A stretch of DNA of 64,000 bases from Angiostrongylus vasorum (GCA_018806985.1 JADANN010000099.1:434001-498000); one strand, 5' to 3'. Shown: positions 44,793-56,163, counted from the stretch's first letter. Numbers and translations are program-made. Notes: a model not told the origin generated them from the letters alone.

Positions 44793-44894
44793 CAACTATC
44801 TACGCCGAGGTTTATAGAAAGTCGGTCTGTTGTGTTATCAGATAGCTTATGAGGAGATAGAACGACAGACGTAAAAGAAGAACCAAAGGAATTA

Positions 44895-45178
44895 CAATGT
44901 TGACTTTTTTATTTACTGCCTATTATAATTTTTTCACGACAGGATATTATTATTTCGACTACAGCTTCAACTTAACTGTGTTCAATGCCACTTTGAGCTC
45001 CCCAGATCAATCCCGCTGACGGGTGATTGCTGATGGCACTGGTGAAAGACAGGTCAAACTTTAGAAGTGGTTAACGTGTTAGTTTCCGGAAGCACTTGCA
45101 AAACGTTCATCCCCCCAACCGCAAACAACTTCCGTCCGGAGTTTTGCAAATATCTCAGCATCATTGCGGTTGAACCAC
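44895..45178 (+). mobile_element. Family D short element
   Basis: TTATTTACTGCCTATTATAA, CAGATCAATCCCGCTGACGG and GGAGTTTTGCAAATATCTCA, the opposite orientation to the 4.2-kb copy. Confidence 0.6.
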
Positions 45179-45384
45179 AGGGATGACTGTGAATAGTGAG
45201 TGAGCGGACCTTAACATGTGATAGCTTTCGTAACCATCGTAAGTCAGGTGCATCATAACTGTACGTCCTTCGACATTTCCATGCGAAATTCGAGGCTTGC
45301 CCTAGCTTAATGCAATATACTCCATGTACAGGAGTTTCAGAAAAAAAGGACTAAATGAGAGATAGGGTTTCTTTTGTTTATTTT

Positions 45385-45605
45385 ATTTGGTTCGTCCTCA
45401 CGTCAACTGTGTGGACCCTAGCACTTCCCACATTCGGTTCGTTTCCTTGCATCCACTTTCCACGAAGATCTTCCAACTTTTACGTGTGGCTTCGGTTGCT
45501 GCTTGAGGATTTCCATTTCATCTTGAATGTCGTAGAATGCTGCCCAAGCAATTCTTCCTGAAGTCTTAAGATAGCCAGACTGAAGCGTTCCCAACTAGAT
45601 TGCAG
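45385..45605 (-). mobile_element. SINE B, inverted, head lost
   Basis: The plus strand shows TCAACTGTGTGGACCCTAGC, TTCGGTTCGTTTCCTTGCAT, GAGGATTTCCATTTCATCTT and GAATGCTGCCCAAGCAATTC, the complement of the SINE B body. Confidence 0.6.
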
Positions 45606-45607
45606 AG

Positions 45608-45742
45608 AGTCATTTTTTTCTCAGACAAGTCCGGTACCAATTTCCCGACCCCGGAGGGATGAGAGGCTTGGTTGGCCCGCAGCGGAATCGAACTAGCACC
45701 ATGCTCGTGATGACGGAAATCACTACCACCGTGCTATCCACC
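45608..45742 (-). mobile_element. SINE A head, inverted, abutting the inverted duplication
   Basis: Minus strand: GGATAGCACGGTGGTAGTGA (A box), GGTGCTAGTTCGATTCCGCT (B box), then CTCTCATCCCTCCGGGGTC. Its head ends within three bases of the left edge of the 1.8-kb inverted duplication. Confidence 0.65.
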
Positions 45743-45832
45743 AAAAGTGCATTGTAAAGCCTGATTAAAAAAAACATAACGGAAAGAAGAGATCGTAAAA
45801 CCAGCCTACGCCGCGTGTGCTCCTTTCATGGT

Positions 45833-46036
45833 TTAAAGAATCAAAAGGAAAGTTAGGAAAGATGGATTATGGGCTTCCCGGAGAAGATGCACTAATGGCT
45901 TCGTTCTTGACCCTAGCCAACCATGTTCGTTTTGATCTAATATCGATATTTTGCAACTGCAAAAAGTATTGTTTCTCATCGAGCGCGATAAAGATAACAG
46001 GAAGACTGAACACAGCGTCGTACCATGTGCCCTCAT
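45833..46036 (-). CDS. Possible first exon with signal peptide (arm 1)
   Basis: Mirror of the arm 2 frame. The signal-peptide-like start is preserved with two residue changes (Asn to Arg, Ser to Gly), and the frame stays open for 67 codons without recognisable content after residue 22. A TTCATTTCCAG-type acceptor also precedes it. Confidence 0.25.
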   Translation of the reverse strand: MRAHGTTLCSVFLLSLSRSMRNNTFCSCKISILDQNEHGWLGSRTKPLVHLLREAHNPSFLTFLLIL

Positions 46037-46261
46037 GAAGTCAGATCCTTGGAGACGAAAGGATTTTCTGGAAATGAAGACTTAGACGAAATCGTCGAAG
46101 GCACCAGTTTTTTTGAAACCAATCTTCTTGAAGAACTATCCGTCCTTACAATGATTTTTGCTTCTCGTTTAAGATTTTTGGATCTCCATTGTTAATTATC
46201 TGTGCTGGTGATAATGCGAAAATTTTATAGGTTAACAAAACAAATAGACCACACGTATATC

Positions 46262-46500
46262 CTAGTTGAAATAGTGGTTAAAGGTGTCTTGCATTGTATT
46301 CGGTCGTTAGCTGGATACTGCACCCCATACAAAGGAAGCTCTTGCTCTCCGTGGCTGGCAAACAACTACAAGATTTGCATTAGAACAGGACAAACCCGAC
46401 TTGATATGTTGGCAGGCCACTTCAAGTGAACGTATGGTGCATCCCTTAGGGAATGATTAACGCTGAAACCTTTGTCCGTTATTATAGTAGTATAACTTTT
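46262..46500 (+). mobile_element. SINE A inside inverted-duplication arm 1
   Basis: GTTGAAATAGTGGTTAAAGGTG (A box), a degraded B box, CCCGACTTGATATGTTGGCA and GGTGCATCCCTTAGGGAATG. It is mirrored at 55700-55935, so it was inserted before the duplication. Confidence 0.6.
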
Positions 46501-46843
46501 ATTTAACCCTTGTCCTTCATCATAGTAGTATAACTTTTATTTACTGCTTGTTCTTTTTTTCAAGGCAGAGTCCGATATGAACTACAACGACAAGAATGCT
46601 AAGAGATCAACAAAACAACTTCATATAGGCTTCGTGCTCGCGATCACCCATACCAGAATTCAAGTGCATGCAGCACATCAACCGATGCCGTTTCTTCATC
46701 TTCCCCCTTATTTTCCGTCATCCTTAGGCAAAGCAAAAAAAGTATTATCAGACGAGACTGCGAGTTAAATCTGTGGCAGTCAATAGCATCCATCTTTTGA
46801 ACATTAAGATTAAAGAGCCTCGTTGTGGTGGCTGATACAATTG

Positions 46844-47038
46844 TTAATACGTTTCCTTTGCGAAAGCACTTCCTCCTTCATTTGGCATGCATTGGACGTT
46901 GCATCGTTCATCCTGAGTAGGAGCCCATTGCCCGCAACTGGTGATCACCGCCAAAAACAACAAGAACAAGGCAACAAACCAATCCACACAGTTAATACCC
47001 TGTAAACGAAAACCAGAATGAACTTGTGTCATCTTCAT
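46844..47038 (-). CDS. Small secreted Cys-containing peptide (arm 1 copy)
   Basis: This is a 64-codon frame. The opening MKMTQVHSGFRLQ is followed by a hydrophobic segment (CVDWFVALFLLFLAVITSC) like a late signal peptide or anchor. A short Cys-containing tail follows (GQWAPTQDERCNVQCMPNEG). A strong acceptor-like TTTTCGTTTACAG lies inside the first codons, so the true first exon may be elsewhere and this may be the second exon. In the arm 2 copy, one extra G right after that acceptor shifts the unspliced frame. Confidence 0.4.
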   Translation of the reverse strand: MKMTQVHSGFRLQGINCVDWFVALFLLFLAVITSCGQWAPTQDERCNVQCMPNEGGSAFAKETY

Positions 47039-47380
47039 TAATTTTGTGAATAGCGTCCTTCTAATGAGGCGATGTGATTCAGAGATATAGAATAGCAGCA
47101 GTGGCGAGTTGAAATACGAGTCATAATTTTGCTGTTAGAAAGGTCATTCCTATCAACTAATCCAACAACTTAGCAAACATTCGCTGATTTACCACTTCAC
47201 AGCGACATTAATATATCCACATGTTGAACTAAGATGTACACCAAGGCTTCATCTCTCTGGCACCCAGGTGGGAAAGGAGTTCGACATTAAATCTGAGGGC
47301 CAAGATAGGAATAACCGGGTGCTTATCTTCTGATCTTCGTTACTCTTTCTGGCCACGAATTAGCCACTATAACTAAGCTA

Positions 47381-47497
47381 TTAATCTAAACTGGGTTTCT
47401 TGATGAAAAGATCGAATTTCGCCTTCTGTAGATCGAGCATCGAGGGCAACAAAAGTTCACTAACCATGACAAACTCGCAAAGCACTGGCAGGGCTGA
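47381..47497 (-). CDS. Terminal exon, unknown protein (arm 1 copy)
   Basis: Mirror of 54700-54816, with a TTCTTTTAG acceptor, 38 codons and TAA at 47383-47381. The candidate exon at 47834-47717, just outside the duplication, ends in phase 0 and could splice directly to it. If so, this arm holds the original gene and arm 2 a copied 3' end. Confidence 0.45.
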   Translation of the reverse strand, partial: SALPVLCEFVMVSELLLPSMLDLQKAKFDLFIKKPSLD

Positions 47498-47577
47498 CTA
47501 AAAGAATGAATAAATAATATTTAGTGATTGTACTGTGGCACTGAACCATTAATAGGAGCGCCTTCACTACTGAATAG

Positions 47578-47640
47578 GCCCGGAGCGCGATCGAAATAAC
47601 ACCATGCTCGTGATGACAGACGCCACTTCCACTGTCCCTA
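47578..47640 (-). mobile_element. SINE A head fragment, inverted
   Basis: CGATCGAAATAACACCATGC, then CTCGTGATGACAGACGCCAC, which match the inverted head at 45690-45740. It abuts the inner edge of duplication arm 1. Confidence 0.5.
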
Positions 47641-47716
47641 TCTGCTCCTGAAATAGGGTTAAATGGATGAATTAAGGAAGATTTATGTATTCACAGTGAT
47701 AAGCGGAAAAAAATAC

Positions 47717-47834
47717 CTTGCTGTGATTTAGCAAAAGGCGGTATTCTGTGAAACGTCGAAGCATACTATTTTTTAAATACGGTGTTCCTAAAGAAGTGAA
47801 TACGAAATCGTGGTTTTGTCCTTGAAAGTTCTTT
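47717..47834 (-). CDS. Candidate upstream exon of the unknown gene
   Basis: 118 bases between a strong acceptor (TTTTCGCCTTCAG) and donor (CAAG|GTATTT), with one frame open throughout: KNFQGQNHDFVFTSLGTPYL followed by KNSMLRRFTEYRLLLNHSK. It is entered from phase 2 and left in phase 0, matching the terminal exon at 47497. Open frames further upstream on the minus strand (48030-47900, with KRMKDLRGKKSFENEFGEWP) may belong to the same gene, but no well-supported junction links them. The family is not recognised. Confidence 0.35.
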
Positions 47835-48263
47835 CTGAAGGCGAAAACATGGAAATTTAATATCAACTTCAGCGTCCCTTTATTGTATGGAGAGAGCAAA
47901 GACATCCCTTTCTATATAAGCGAAATCACTGCTATTTTCCCTTTGCGGTGGCCACTCCCCAAACTCATTTTCGAAACTTTTTTTCCCGCGTAAATCTTTC
48001 ATGCGTTTGCTCATAAATTCCCGTCTGTATGAGCCATATATGGATCACACAGTCGAAACAATTACACATTTCCATATATAATGCTTAAATCATGTCTTAT
48101 AATGGAGTGTACTTATTGGTACAGCTACCATAAGAACCTCAAGATTGTTGTCAGCGAAGTAAAACTTTTGTCCTTTTATTAAAAAGCAAAGTGATTGCGG
48201 CTGCATGAGTTTTGTGACTCGACAAAGCGAGCCATCCAAGCATTCCATGTTCGAAAAAAGCTT

Positions 48264-48264
<1 letters not shown>

Positions 48265-48311
<47 letters not shown>
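48265..48311. repeat. (TA)n microsatellite
   Basis: Pure TA run followed by imperfect purine-pyrimidine units (GTACATGTATACGTGTACAT). Confidence 0.95.
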
Positions 48312-48316
<5 letters not shown>

Positions 48317-49552
48317 TGTATACGTGTACATGCGCATACATACGCCTATATATGCTAGTATTATAATGTGTTTCATCTACAAGCGCTACATACACTATAT
48401 ACTGCAAACATATTTATATATGTTTATATATTTACTCACCTCCTTAGAGAGGAAAAAGTGATGCTTTTTTCTACAAGCTTTGCAATTCCTCAATTCCTTT
48501 AGCATTTTTCGAAAAATTCCCTAGATTTTCTACGTGTTATAGATAGGGCATTCTCCGTTTTTTACACCTTTTTCAAACCTTAATAATTAATTCTTAATTT
48601 ATATCTTCAAAGCGTAACTCAGGGTGACAATCACTACCATATCTGCTTTCCAACGTTCTCAATTCTTCCCCCAAAACGCAGAGCGGATATAATATTAGCT
48701 ACCGCCAAGCTGTTGAGAAGAGAGAAAAAGGGTACTAATCATCGAAAATCATTCAGCATCGCATTATTATGACTAAGCTTAGAAACTTTAAAAAAATAAG
48801 AAAACATTGTGGTAATGCTGCATGGTAGTAGTGTTACTTGAGTATATTTCTTGCAAACATATTGTATAGACAAATGTGTGCGGTGAAAGTGCTCTCAGTG
48901 TTTTTTGTGATTGTATTTGTCACGCAGATCTTTTAATTGATGTGATTTTCAGCCTTAAAGTTGGGCAAATAAACCTTTATATACGGAACAACAACATCAA
49001 GAATGCAACAACAACCATAGAAAAAGTAATGGCATAAGAATGACGCAATATAACAATAGATAAGTACGGAGATAAATTAACGCAGGTTAAAGGTTTTGAG
49101 GTGCTCTAGCTAGCACTAAGGTGAGGCTAGTAAAAGGACAATATATTATTACAACATTAATGTGACGTTAATAACAATAATAACCACATCTCTATCCAAT
49201 GACAAGACAGCCATGGGCGATGCCACGCTAACACCATCAGTGGCCGGTGCGGCGGCTAAGGAAGATAGTGTGCTGGGTGCAGACGACCAGAGTGAGTTAC
49301 GCACAGGGAACAACGTACAGCTGACCTGAGCTGTAGCCGCAAGTCTTACATGATCATGGTCAGATGGAACAAAAAATCACATAAGCAACCAGTGGCGAAG
49401 TAGGCAATCATCGAGTATGAATGAACATCAATAAAGTGCTCAATAAGGAGTGATATCAACAATTGGATGCTGGGTACGGATGAGGAGATGTGAAGTGCAA
49501 TGACGCTATGCCAGCTCCGATAAGTTTTGCACCGGCGGGTGTAACCATAGGC

Positions 49553-49554
<2 letters not shown>

Positions 49555-49600
<46 letters not shown>

Positions 49601-49632
49601 GTATAAATATGTATATATATGTATAAATATAT
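49555..49632. repeat. (TA)n and (TATG)n tract
   Basis: TA run, then ACATATATATATATG and two GTATAAATAT units, about 100 bp before the RTE 3' fragment. Confidence 0.9.
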
Positions 49633-49734
49633 AGAACAAAGAACACCCGACTCCGTGCCCACCTTCTCGACTCAACGGTACTTTCTGCGTTAAAGCATGC
49701 GTCATAAACCTCTTCGCTACTTAAACAGCATGAA

Positions 49735-50170
49735 AAACCACTCAGCGTTATTGAACGCGCAGTCGAAAGGACGATGCTAGGGAGTATCCTGCTTCACACA
49801 AGTAAGCGAAGAGATCCGAAGCTCCGACCCGCATCAGCGATTGAAAGTCAAAGATACCGTTCTGTACGCCAAACAGTCGAAGATAAGGTGGGCTGGACAC
49901 GGAATGCGTATGAATGATAACCGATGGACAAGGGCAGTTAGTGACCTGATTCCTCGGGATGTTAAACGCACGGCAGGAAGACCACCGACTCGGTGGTCAG
50001 AGTTCTTCACGAAGAGCCTAGAGGAAAGATTTGATGCTCGACGAGTCCGTAGAGCGAGCAGAACCCACTGAGCTACTCTTGCACGCCAGAGGGAAAAATG
50101 GAAAATTTACTGGCGCTCGTTCGAGTCACTCGACGATCAACGGGATGGCCTTACATGCCACAGCGTGTAT
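49735..50170 (+). pseudogene. RTE-type retrotransposon 3' fragment
   Basis: Translation begins LSVIERAVERTMLGS in one frame (49741-49785), shifts, and continues KQSKIRWAGHGMR, RWTRAVSDLIPRDVKRTAGR and PPTRWSEFFTKSLEE to about 50050. These are the last conserved blocks of the hookworm-type RTE polymerase. They are better preserved than in the other RTE relics here, with one frameshift near 49840, which suggests a younger insertion. The 5' part is missing, as expected for 5'-truncated target-primed insertion. Confidence 0.75.
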
Positions 50171-50299
50171 AGTGGGACCGGTGTAGGGATGGTTACGTGC
50201 TCACCAGTAGCGGATCAGGAGAACGCCCATGGCCATGGCTCGTATATTTGACCAAACACCGCGAGCCGAATTAAGACATTGCGGATACCGACTGCAAGT

Positions 50300-53200
50300 C
50301 CCAAGAGTGAAACATATAGTAGTAAGACAAGCAGCAATGAACAGCGGTGCAATCAATCAACAAGATGATAAACTAAAGATGGTGTTATAGGAACTGCCCG
50401 TACTATCGCTCGGAGGGGAGGAGATGACGCAGTGGGCCTCGCAAGTCGACCGCGATAGCCGCCGCGACGAGTATACTGTAAGCCTCTGGGAATCAGATAG
50501 GTGCTGTTGGGTCACCTTTGTATCGTTGGTCCGCCCTTTAGTTCGCAATGCTAAAGCGCTATTCATCTGAAACACTTGTTGGAAGTAGCCTCGCAAGTAT
50601 GCATGGAAATAAAGGAGTAGTAACTATTTTGGGAATAGTTACTATATTCATGAGATATAGAAGCATTTCTACACTTATACGTCTTTTGTGCTATTATAGT
50701 AGTCTTCTCAAATTGATTTGAGCTTGCCCTGATGAAGTCTCCATTCTTTTGCTTTGTGAGCTAGAGTCGAAATTGAGCTCCCATCAGTGGAAATATGCGA
50801 AGCGCTCCGCAGTTCTCCTTCGTTTCTGTACGTTTTTTTTTGATGTTTTCTTTTTTTCTCACGGTCGTAGTTTTCAGTTTTCTCCACAATTTTTCCAGTG
50901 CTTCTGGCAAGAAAAGAAACGATTAGGTGGCTAGGTCTTTTTTTACTGTATGTTTACTCTTACTGCTTCTTCCTAAATAAATATCGAAATAGATATTGAA
51001 ATATTTGTAGTAGTGCGTAGTTTGCTGATTTCATAGTGAATTTGCGAATTCTTGCGGAAGGCGACTCAAGCGCCCCCTATTCGTCGCCGTCCAGTGACTT
51101 AATGGCAGGCTATTAGTCGAATTGATTTCGAGGGAGCAATCCGCACTCTTTCAGTCACGCTCATGTATGTGCGAATGAAGATGACTGCGCATCAAAAGGC
51201 ATGACACAATCCGACTCACCAGATTCAAGGAATTTCCCCCTGCCGTCTGAGGTTTCAACAGCATGTCACGTTCCGTCCCATCCTTCAGTCGTGTTACTAT
51301 TTATCCCGCACACACGTCTCTAGACTGTCCACGGGTGAAAAAGTCCGAGCATGTAGAAGATCTATGATCAAAAGTCTAAAAAAGAACGAGAACAAATTAC
51401 TAGATGAATAAAGCCAGCGATTTAAGTGCCATTTCCGTACTCCCCTCCGCCTGGTCTCTTGAAGAGGTTTCTAACGATTCCTTAGCTTCGATTTAAAAAA
51501 AATTGGGCTCTGATATGAGCAATCTCCTAATATTGAGCCCTGGGCTCATGAAAAGCTTTCTTTGTTCTTGTTTAAAATTTCTCCAAGAAATCGATCATGT
51601 TCCTTACGTTATAAGGTCGTTCTGAAATAGAATTCTACCCAAACAAGAAGATTTGAAGCTTTTGAATATTAGTTGTGCGCCAAATTCTCTATCTGCCGTC
51701 GTGAAAAGTGAAAAAGATTGAGACATGTGATAAAATTGATATATGACGATGCATCTGGGAATTCTTTGCCGTTTTTAGGCGGTTGTAGTATGTAACGTAC
51801 TGTTTTCCTCTTTCGTACCAAAAAACTTGATGGAAAATTGTTTTGTTTCATAGTAAAGTCGCATCAATCAGCAAATGACATTGTAGGGAATTCATGAGTA
51901 CGAGCGGAGTGCTTACACTCATACCGAATGAATCTCCACATAGCCCAATTTTTTTTATTGTTGTCTCTTATTCTGGTGTACAAAGATCACCTCGGTTTTC
52001 ATCGTTGTGAATCTTTAGGGAGAACCAGACTTTTACTTTTATTAAAATTGCTAGCGCTTTTCATTTCCTAATGATAAAAATTGGGATAGAGCCAAATTGG
52101 CACTTCTAACCTCTGCTTCAGACTTAATGTGCTAACAACAACGATGGTTTTCTTTGTTCACACATGGTCGAATACATCTAATAATGAGATGTGTTACTCT
52201 ATGAAATCCAAGAGAAAGAATAAGGTTATTATTGATGAACTCATATCAAGCCATGTTTACCTCCTAACTTTCACGAATTCCCGATTCCGTAAACGCGTTT
52301 ATGTTTCTTTCTTGAAGAAACCGCCGTATTGTTCAATGTTAAATATAGTGCACAATACTATTACATGTTTTTTATGAAAGCCAGTGAAAGAACCAAAATC
52401 TATCTGTGCCTCACCTTGCCACTTAATAATTTAATCTCTGCAGAATCGCACAAGCATGCTTGCAAGGCGGTCTTTCCATATTTCGACTTTCCTTAGTTCT
52501 GAGAAAGTTTGAAAGAACTCCATAATATCAATTTTAGTAATCCATCAGCCAGAGATCCCACTCTTGTGCTTCTAGAGGCCAGCACGTCATGGTGGGTTAG
52601 CTTTCTCGCTAACGTCTTTTCTTCATCTCAATGAGGTAGGGATCGTCTGAACCTAATTTTTTGTCAGAGATGTTCTCGAGCGTAATGCAGTCGTTTACGT
52701 TCCATAGCAATTGCCTATGTGTTAATGGCAAATTCATCAATAACTTTTATCTTGCCGGCGACATCATCAAATATTCTATTGCTCGAGAGAAACAAGAAAA
52801 TAAAGGACAGGAACAGGATGAGTTTGGAGTAATTGGAAGCCGAGTTAACGAGTGCGTTCAGTTCTCTACCCGTAGAGCATGTTGCAATATCTTCTGTTCT
52901 GTTCTGCATTAGAAAATATGAGATAATACTTCGGCAGTGTCGAGAGCCTATTAAACTAAATGGCAGAGTACAAATGTACCACTTGTAATCCTACTAGTCA
53001 TCGAGTAAGGAGTCCCACTGAAGTCTTTATTTGTCCTTGTCCCCTAACATTTAGACCCGGTCTAAGGCAAAGCATGTACCATGCCTTTAGAATTGAACAT
53101 CTGCCTGAAAAAAGCGCTCTGAGCAAACTCTATAGCATGAATATTTTGGAATTCTATAGAGATTTACGAATCATGCTCAATCAAAATTTACCACAGAAAT

Positions 53201-53450
53201 ATTGAAAAACCTCAAATTCTAGTCAGGTACACTTTGCAAATCCGAGAACTTTTCGTATATTACGTGTCCAAAATGACGAAATAATTGTAAGAAATGCTGT
53301 TATCCGTACGACACATGTATCCAGTGAAGACTAGTGGTCCAAAAAAAGCAAATAATTTAACCGAAGCTTCAAACGTGTCTAATGGTGTTAGCTGAGCTTT
53401 TTTTCACACATCGGTCATCTCTTGTCAGGCGATAGTTCTCTTTAAAAACT
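50300..53450. other. Spacer of the inverted duplication, no gene recognised
   Basis: Apart from one very degenerate hammerhead-like relic at 52.6 kb, no motif is seen. Frames at 52129-52377 and 52960-53205 (plus) are unremarkable. Confidence 0.4.
52600..52650 (-). ncRNA. Very degenerate hammerhead-like motif
   Basis: The minus strand reads GAGATGAAGAAAAGACGTTAGC, clearly related to the class at 13828-13870, including the GACGTTAGC edge and the ATGAGGT flank. Core bases are lost. Confidence 0.25.
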
Positions 53451-53454
53451 TTGC

Positions 53455-53835
53455 TTACTTGGATACCTGGACTGCGCGTCCTCACCGGTCGTGCAGGGCC
53501 CCCAACACACTCTCCACTTTCGGAACCTTGCTGGCTTAGCCATTGGGTTCCGCTGGAGCCCCGAGGTCAGCCTTGCCAAAGTCTGCCCCAGGTCTTCGCC
53601 ACCATAGGCAGTCGCAGCTCTTGTGGATCAGAAGAAGATTTGCCACCATGCGACTAGTTTGATACCAGGACGGAGGTGGATCCTTGTATTGGTTTAGTTT
53701 TAGCTAGGCCTCCTGATAGAAACGTCGGACTGCTTCTCAGCTTGGAAGGCTCTGCTGGGGGGATGAACTCTTCCGCTATACATCGCAGCCCGATACCCAG
53801 GAACACCTCCTAGTCACGAAGAGGCGGTAGACCTT
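53455..53835 (-). mobile_element. Family C short element, inverted copy
   Basis: Complement of the family C consensus. It ends (plus strand) with CACCTCCTAGTCACGAAGAGGCGGTAGACC, the complement of the element's first bases. Confidence 0.7.
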
Positions 53836-54699
53836 TGGGAGGCTTTAAAATCTTTATCTGATTATTCTGTAGGCCCACAAAACGATTGAAGCATCGCATG
53901 TGCTAACTATACATTCGGTTCACTGAAAAAAACTGCCTTTCTTGGTGCTGAGCACCATTTTTAAAGAAGTAGGACCAGTTTGCTACTAGAACCCTACAGT
54001 GACCTACTGACCGTATGCACTTCAGAATGTGCTCTACACAACTATTTCTTTGCATTTGGTCACATGGAAGGTTCTCTATAAATGGCGATCACTGTCTTGT
54101 CATCTTCTTCCCGGTTCTCTTAAGGACTAATAGAAGTATATTGAAGTCTTAGGCCTAGTCAGTATTGCAATTTGGTCGTTTTCATTTGTAACTCGGAATC
54201 ATTGAAGAATATGCAAGGTAACAATAAGTCTTTGATGGAAACTCGCCGTTTCTATGTGAAAAAAGTTTTCCGCTTTTCATAAAAAGTGAGTAAAAGGATT
54301 GGTATTATTAATCTTATCCCATATTGCCTTCATGTCATAGTTGTCTATTTGATACAAATTCACAACGGTAATACATGTGTGGTCTGCAGAATAACTCCTG
54401 GCTCGTGTCGACATCTCTCTCATGAACTAAGTTGCAACCAATTCCATGACCTCAAGCAGACGGCCTTTCGATCTCGTAGGCGAACGTTGATGGATTAGGA
54501 GACGCATGAGTGCTCTATTTCGAAATGCCAGGGTTGTTGCTAGACCATACTGTGACACATTTTCTATGCCCATCCCTCAACTAACAAAATTCATATAAGC
54601 CTATGTTGCGGCGTGTGAATTAAGTAGTCAAGGCGCTCCTATTAATGCTTCTGAAGTGCCGCAGTATAATCACTAAATATTATTTATTCATTATTTTAG

Positions 54700-54816
54700 T
54701 CAGCTCTGCCAGTGCTTTGCGAGTTTGTCATGGTTAGTGAGCTTTTGTTGCCCTCGATGCTCGATCTACAGAAGGCGAAATTCGATCTTTTCATCAAGAA
54801 ACCCAGTTTAGATTAA
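54700..54816 (+). CDS. Terminal exon, unknown protein (arm 2 copy)
   Basis: A TTATTTTAG acceptor is followed by 38 codons and TAA. The peptide starts SALPVLCEFVMVSELLLP, then SMLDLQKAKFDLFIKKP. The arm 1 copy differs at only two bases, both third positions (Ala and Glu codons unchanged), and both acceptors are intact. That supports a translated exon entered in phase 0. I do not recognise the family. No upstream exon on the plus strand was identified in the spacer, so this copy may be orphaned. Confidence 0.45.
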   Translation, partial: SALPVLCEFVMVSELLLPSMLDLQKAKFDLFIKKPSLD

Positions 54817-55159
54817 TAGCTTAGTTATAGTGGCTAATTCGTGGCCAGAAAGAGTAACGAAGATCAGAAGATAAGCACCCGGTTATTCCTATCTTGGCCC
54901 CTCAGATTTAATGTCGAACTCCTTTCCCACCTGGGTGCCAGAGAGATGAAGCCTTGGTGTACATCTTAGTTCAACATGTGGATATATTAATGTCGCTGTG
55001 AAGTGGTAAATCAGCGAATGTTTGCTAAGTTGTTGGATTAGTTGATAGGAATGACCTTTCTAACAGCAAAATTATGACTCGTATTTCAACTCGCCACTGC
55101 TGCTATTCTATATCTCTGAATCACATCGCCTCATTAGAAGGACGCTATTCACAAAATTA

Positions 55160-55355
55160 ATGAAGATGACACAAGTTCATTCTGGTTTTCGTTTACAGGG
55201 GTATTAACTGTGTGGATTGGTTTGTTGCCTTGTTCTTGTTGTTTTTGGCGGTGATCACCAGTTGCGGGCAATGGGCTCCTACTCAGGATGAACGATGCAA
55301 CGTCCAATGCATGCCAAATGAAGGAGGAAGTGCTTTCGCAAAGGAAACGTATTAA
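55160..55355 (+). pseudogene. Small Cys-containing peptide, arm 2 copy with 1-bp insertion
   Basis: Same as 46844-47038 but with GGGG at 55198-55201 instead of GGG. Read straight through, it stops two codons later. The rest of the frame (hydrophobic segment and Cys tail, to TAA 55353-55355) is intact in the shifted frame. Confidence 0.45.
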
Positions 55356-55699
55356 CAATTGTATCAGCCACCACAACGAGGCTCTTTAATCTTAATGTTC
55401 AAAAGATGGATGCTATTGACTGCCACAGATTTAACTCGCAGTCTCGTCTGATAATACTTTTTTTGCTTTGCCTAAGGATGACGGAAAATAAGGGGAAGAT
55501 GAAGAAACGGCATCGGTTGATGTGCTGCATGCACTTGAATTCTGGTATGGGTGATCGCGAGCACGAAGCCTATATGAAGTTGTTTTGTTGATCTCTTAGC
55601 ATTCTTGTCGTTGTAGTTCATATCGGACTCTGCCTTGAAAAAAGAACAAGCAGTAAATAAAAGTTATACTACTATGATGAAGGACAAGGGTTAAATAAA

Positions 55700-55935
55700 A
55701 GTTATACTACCATAATAACGGACAAAGGTTTCAGCGTTAATCATTCCCTAAGGGATGCACCATACGTTCACTTGAAGTGGCCTGCCAACATATCAAGTCG
55801 GGTTTGTCCTGCTCTAATGCAAATCTTGTAGTTGTTTGCCAGCCACGGAGAGCAAGAGCTTCCTTTGTATGGGGTGCAGTATCGAGCTAACGACCGAATA
55901 CAATGCAAGACACCTTTAACCACTATTTCAACTAG
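55700..55935 (-). mobile_element. SINE A inside inverted-duplication arm 2
   Basis: Mirror copy of 46262-46500 with few substitutions. Confidence 0.6.
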
Positions 55936-56163
55936 GATATACGTGTGGTCTATTTGTTTTGTTAACCTATAAAATTTTCGCATTATCACCAGCACAGATA
56001 ATTAACAATGGAGATCCAAAAAATCTTAAGCGAGAAGCAAAAAATCATTGTAAGAACGGATAGTTCTTCAAGAAGATTGGTTTCAAAAAAATTGGTACCT
56101 GTGACGATTTTGTCTGTGGTCTTCATTTCCAGAAAATCGTTTCGGCTCCAAGGATCTGACTTC

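Larger units (their letters stand above)
45745..47571. repeat. Arm 1 of a 1.8-kb inverted duplication
   Basis: Reverse complement of 54624-56449. The outer edge AGTGCATTGTAAAGCCTGAT and inner edge AATAGGAGCGCCTT(C/G)ACTAC are found in both arms. The middle 1.3 kb (about 46190-47510) is nearly identical and the outer 400 bp more diverged. It contains one exon and two small peptide-like frames on the minus strand plus a SINE A. Confidence 0.85.

Noticed and set aside
52960..53205. 81-codon plus-strand frame with several Cys residues
   Set aside because: Cys spacing matches no zinc-binding pattern I know, and no splice evidence supports it.
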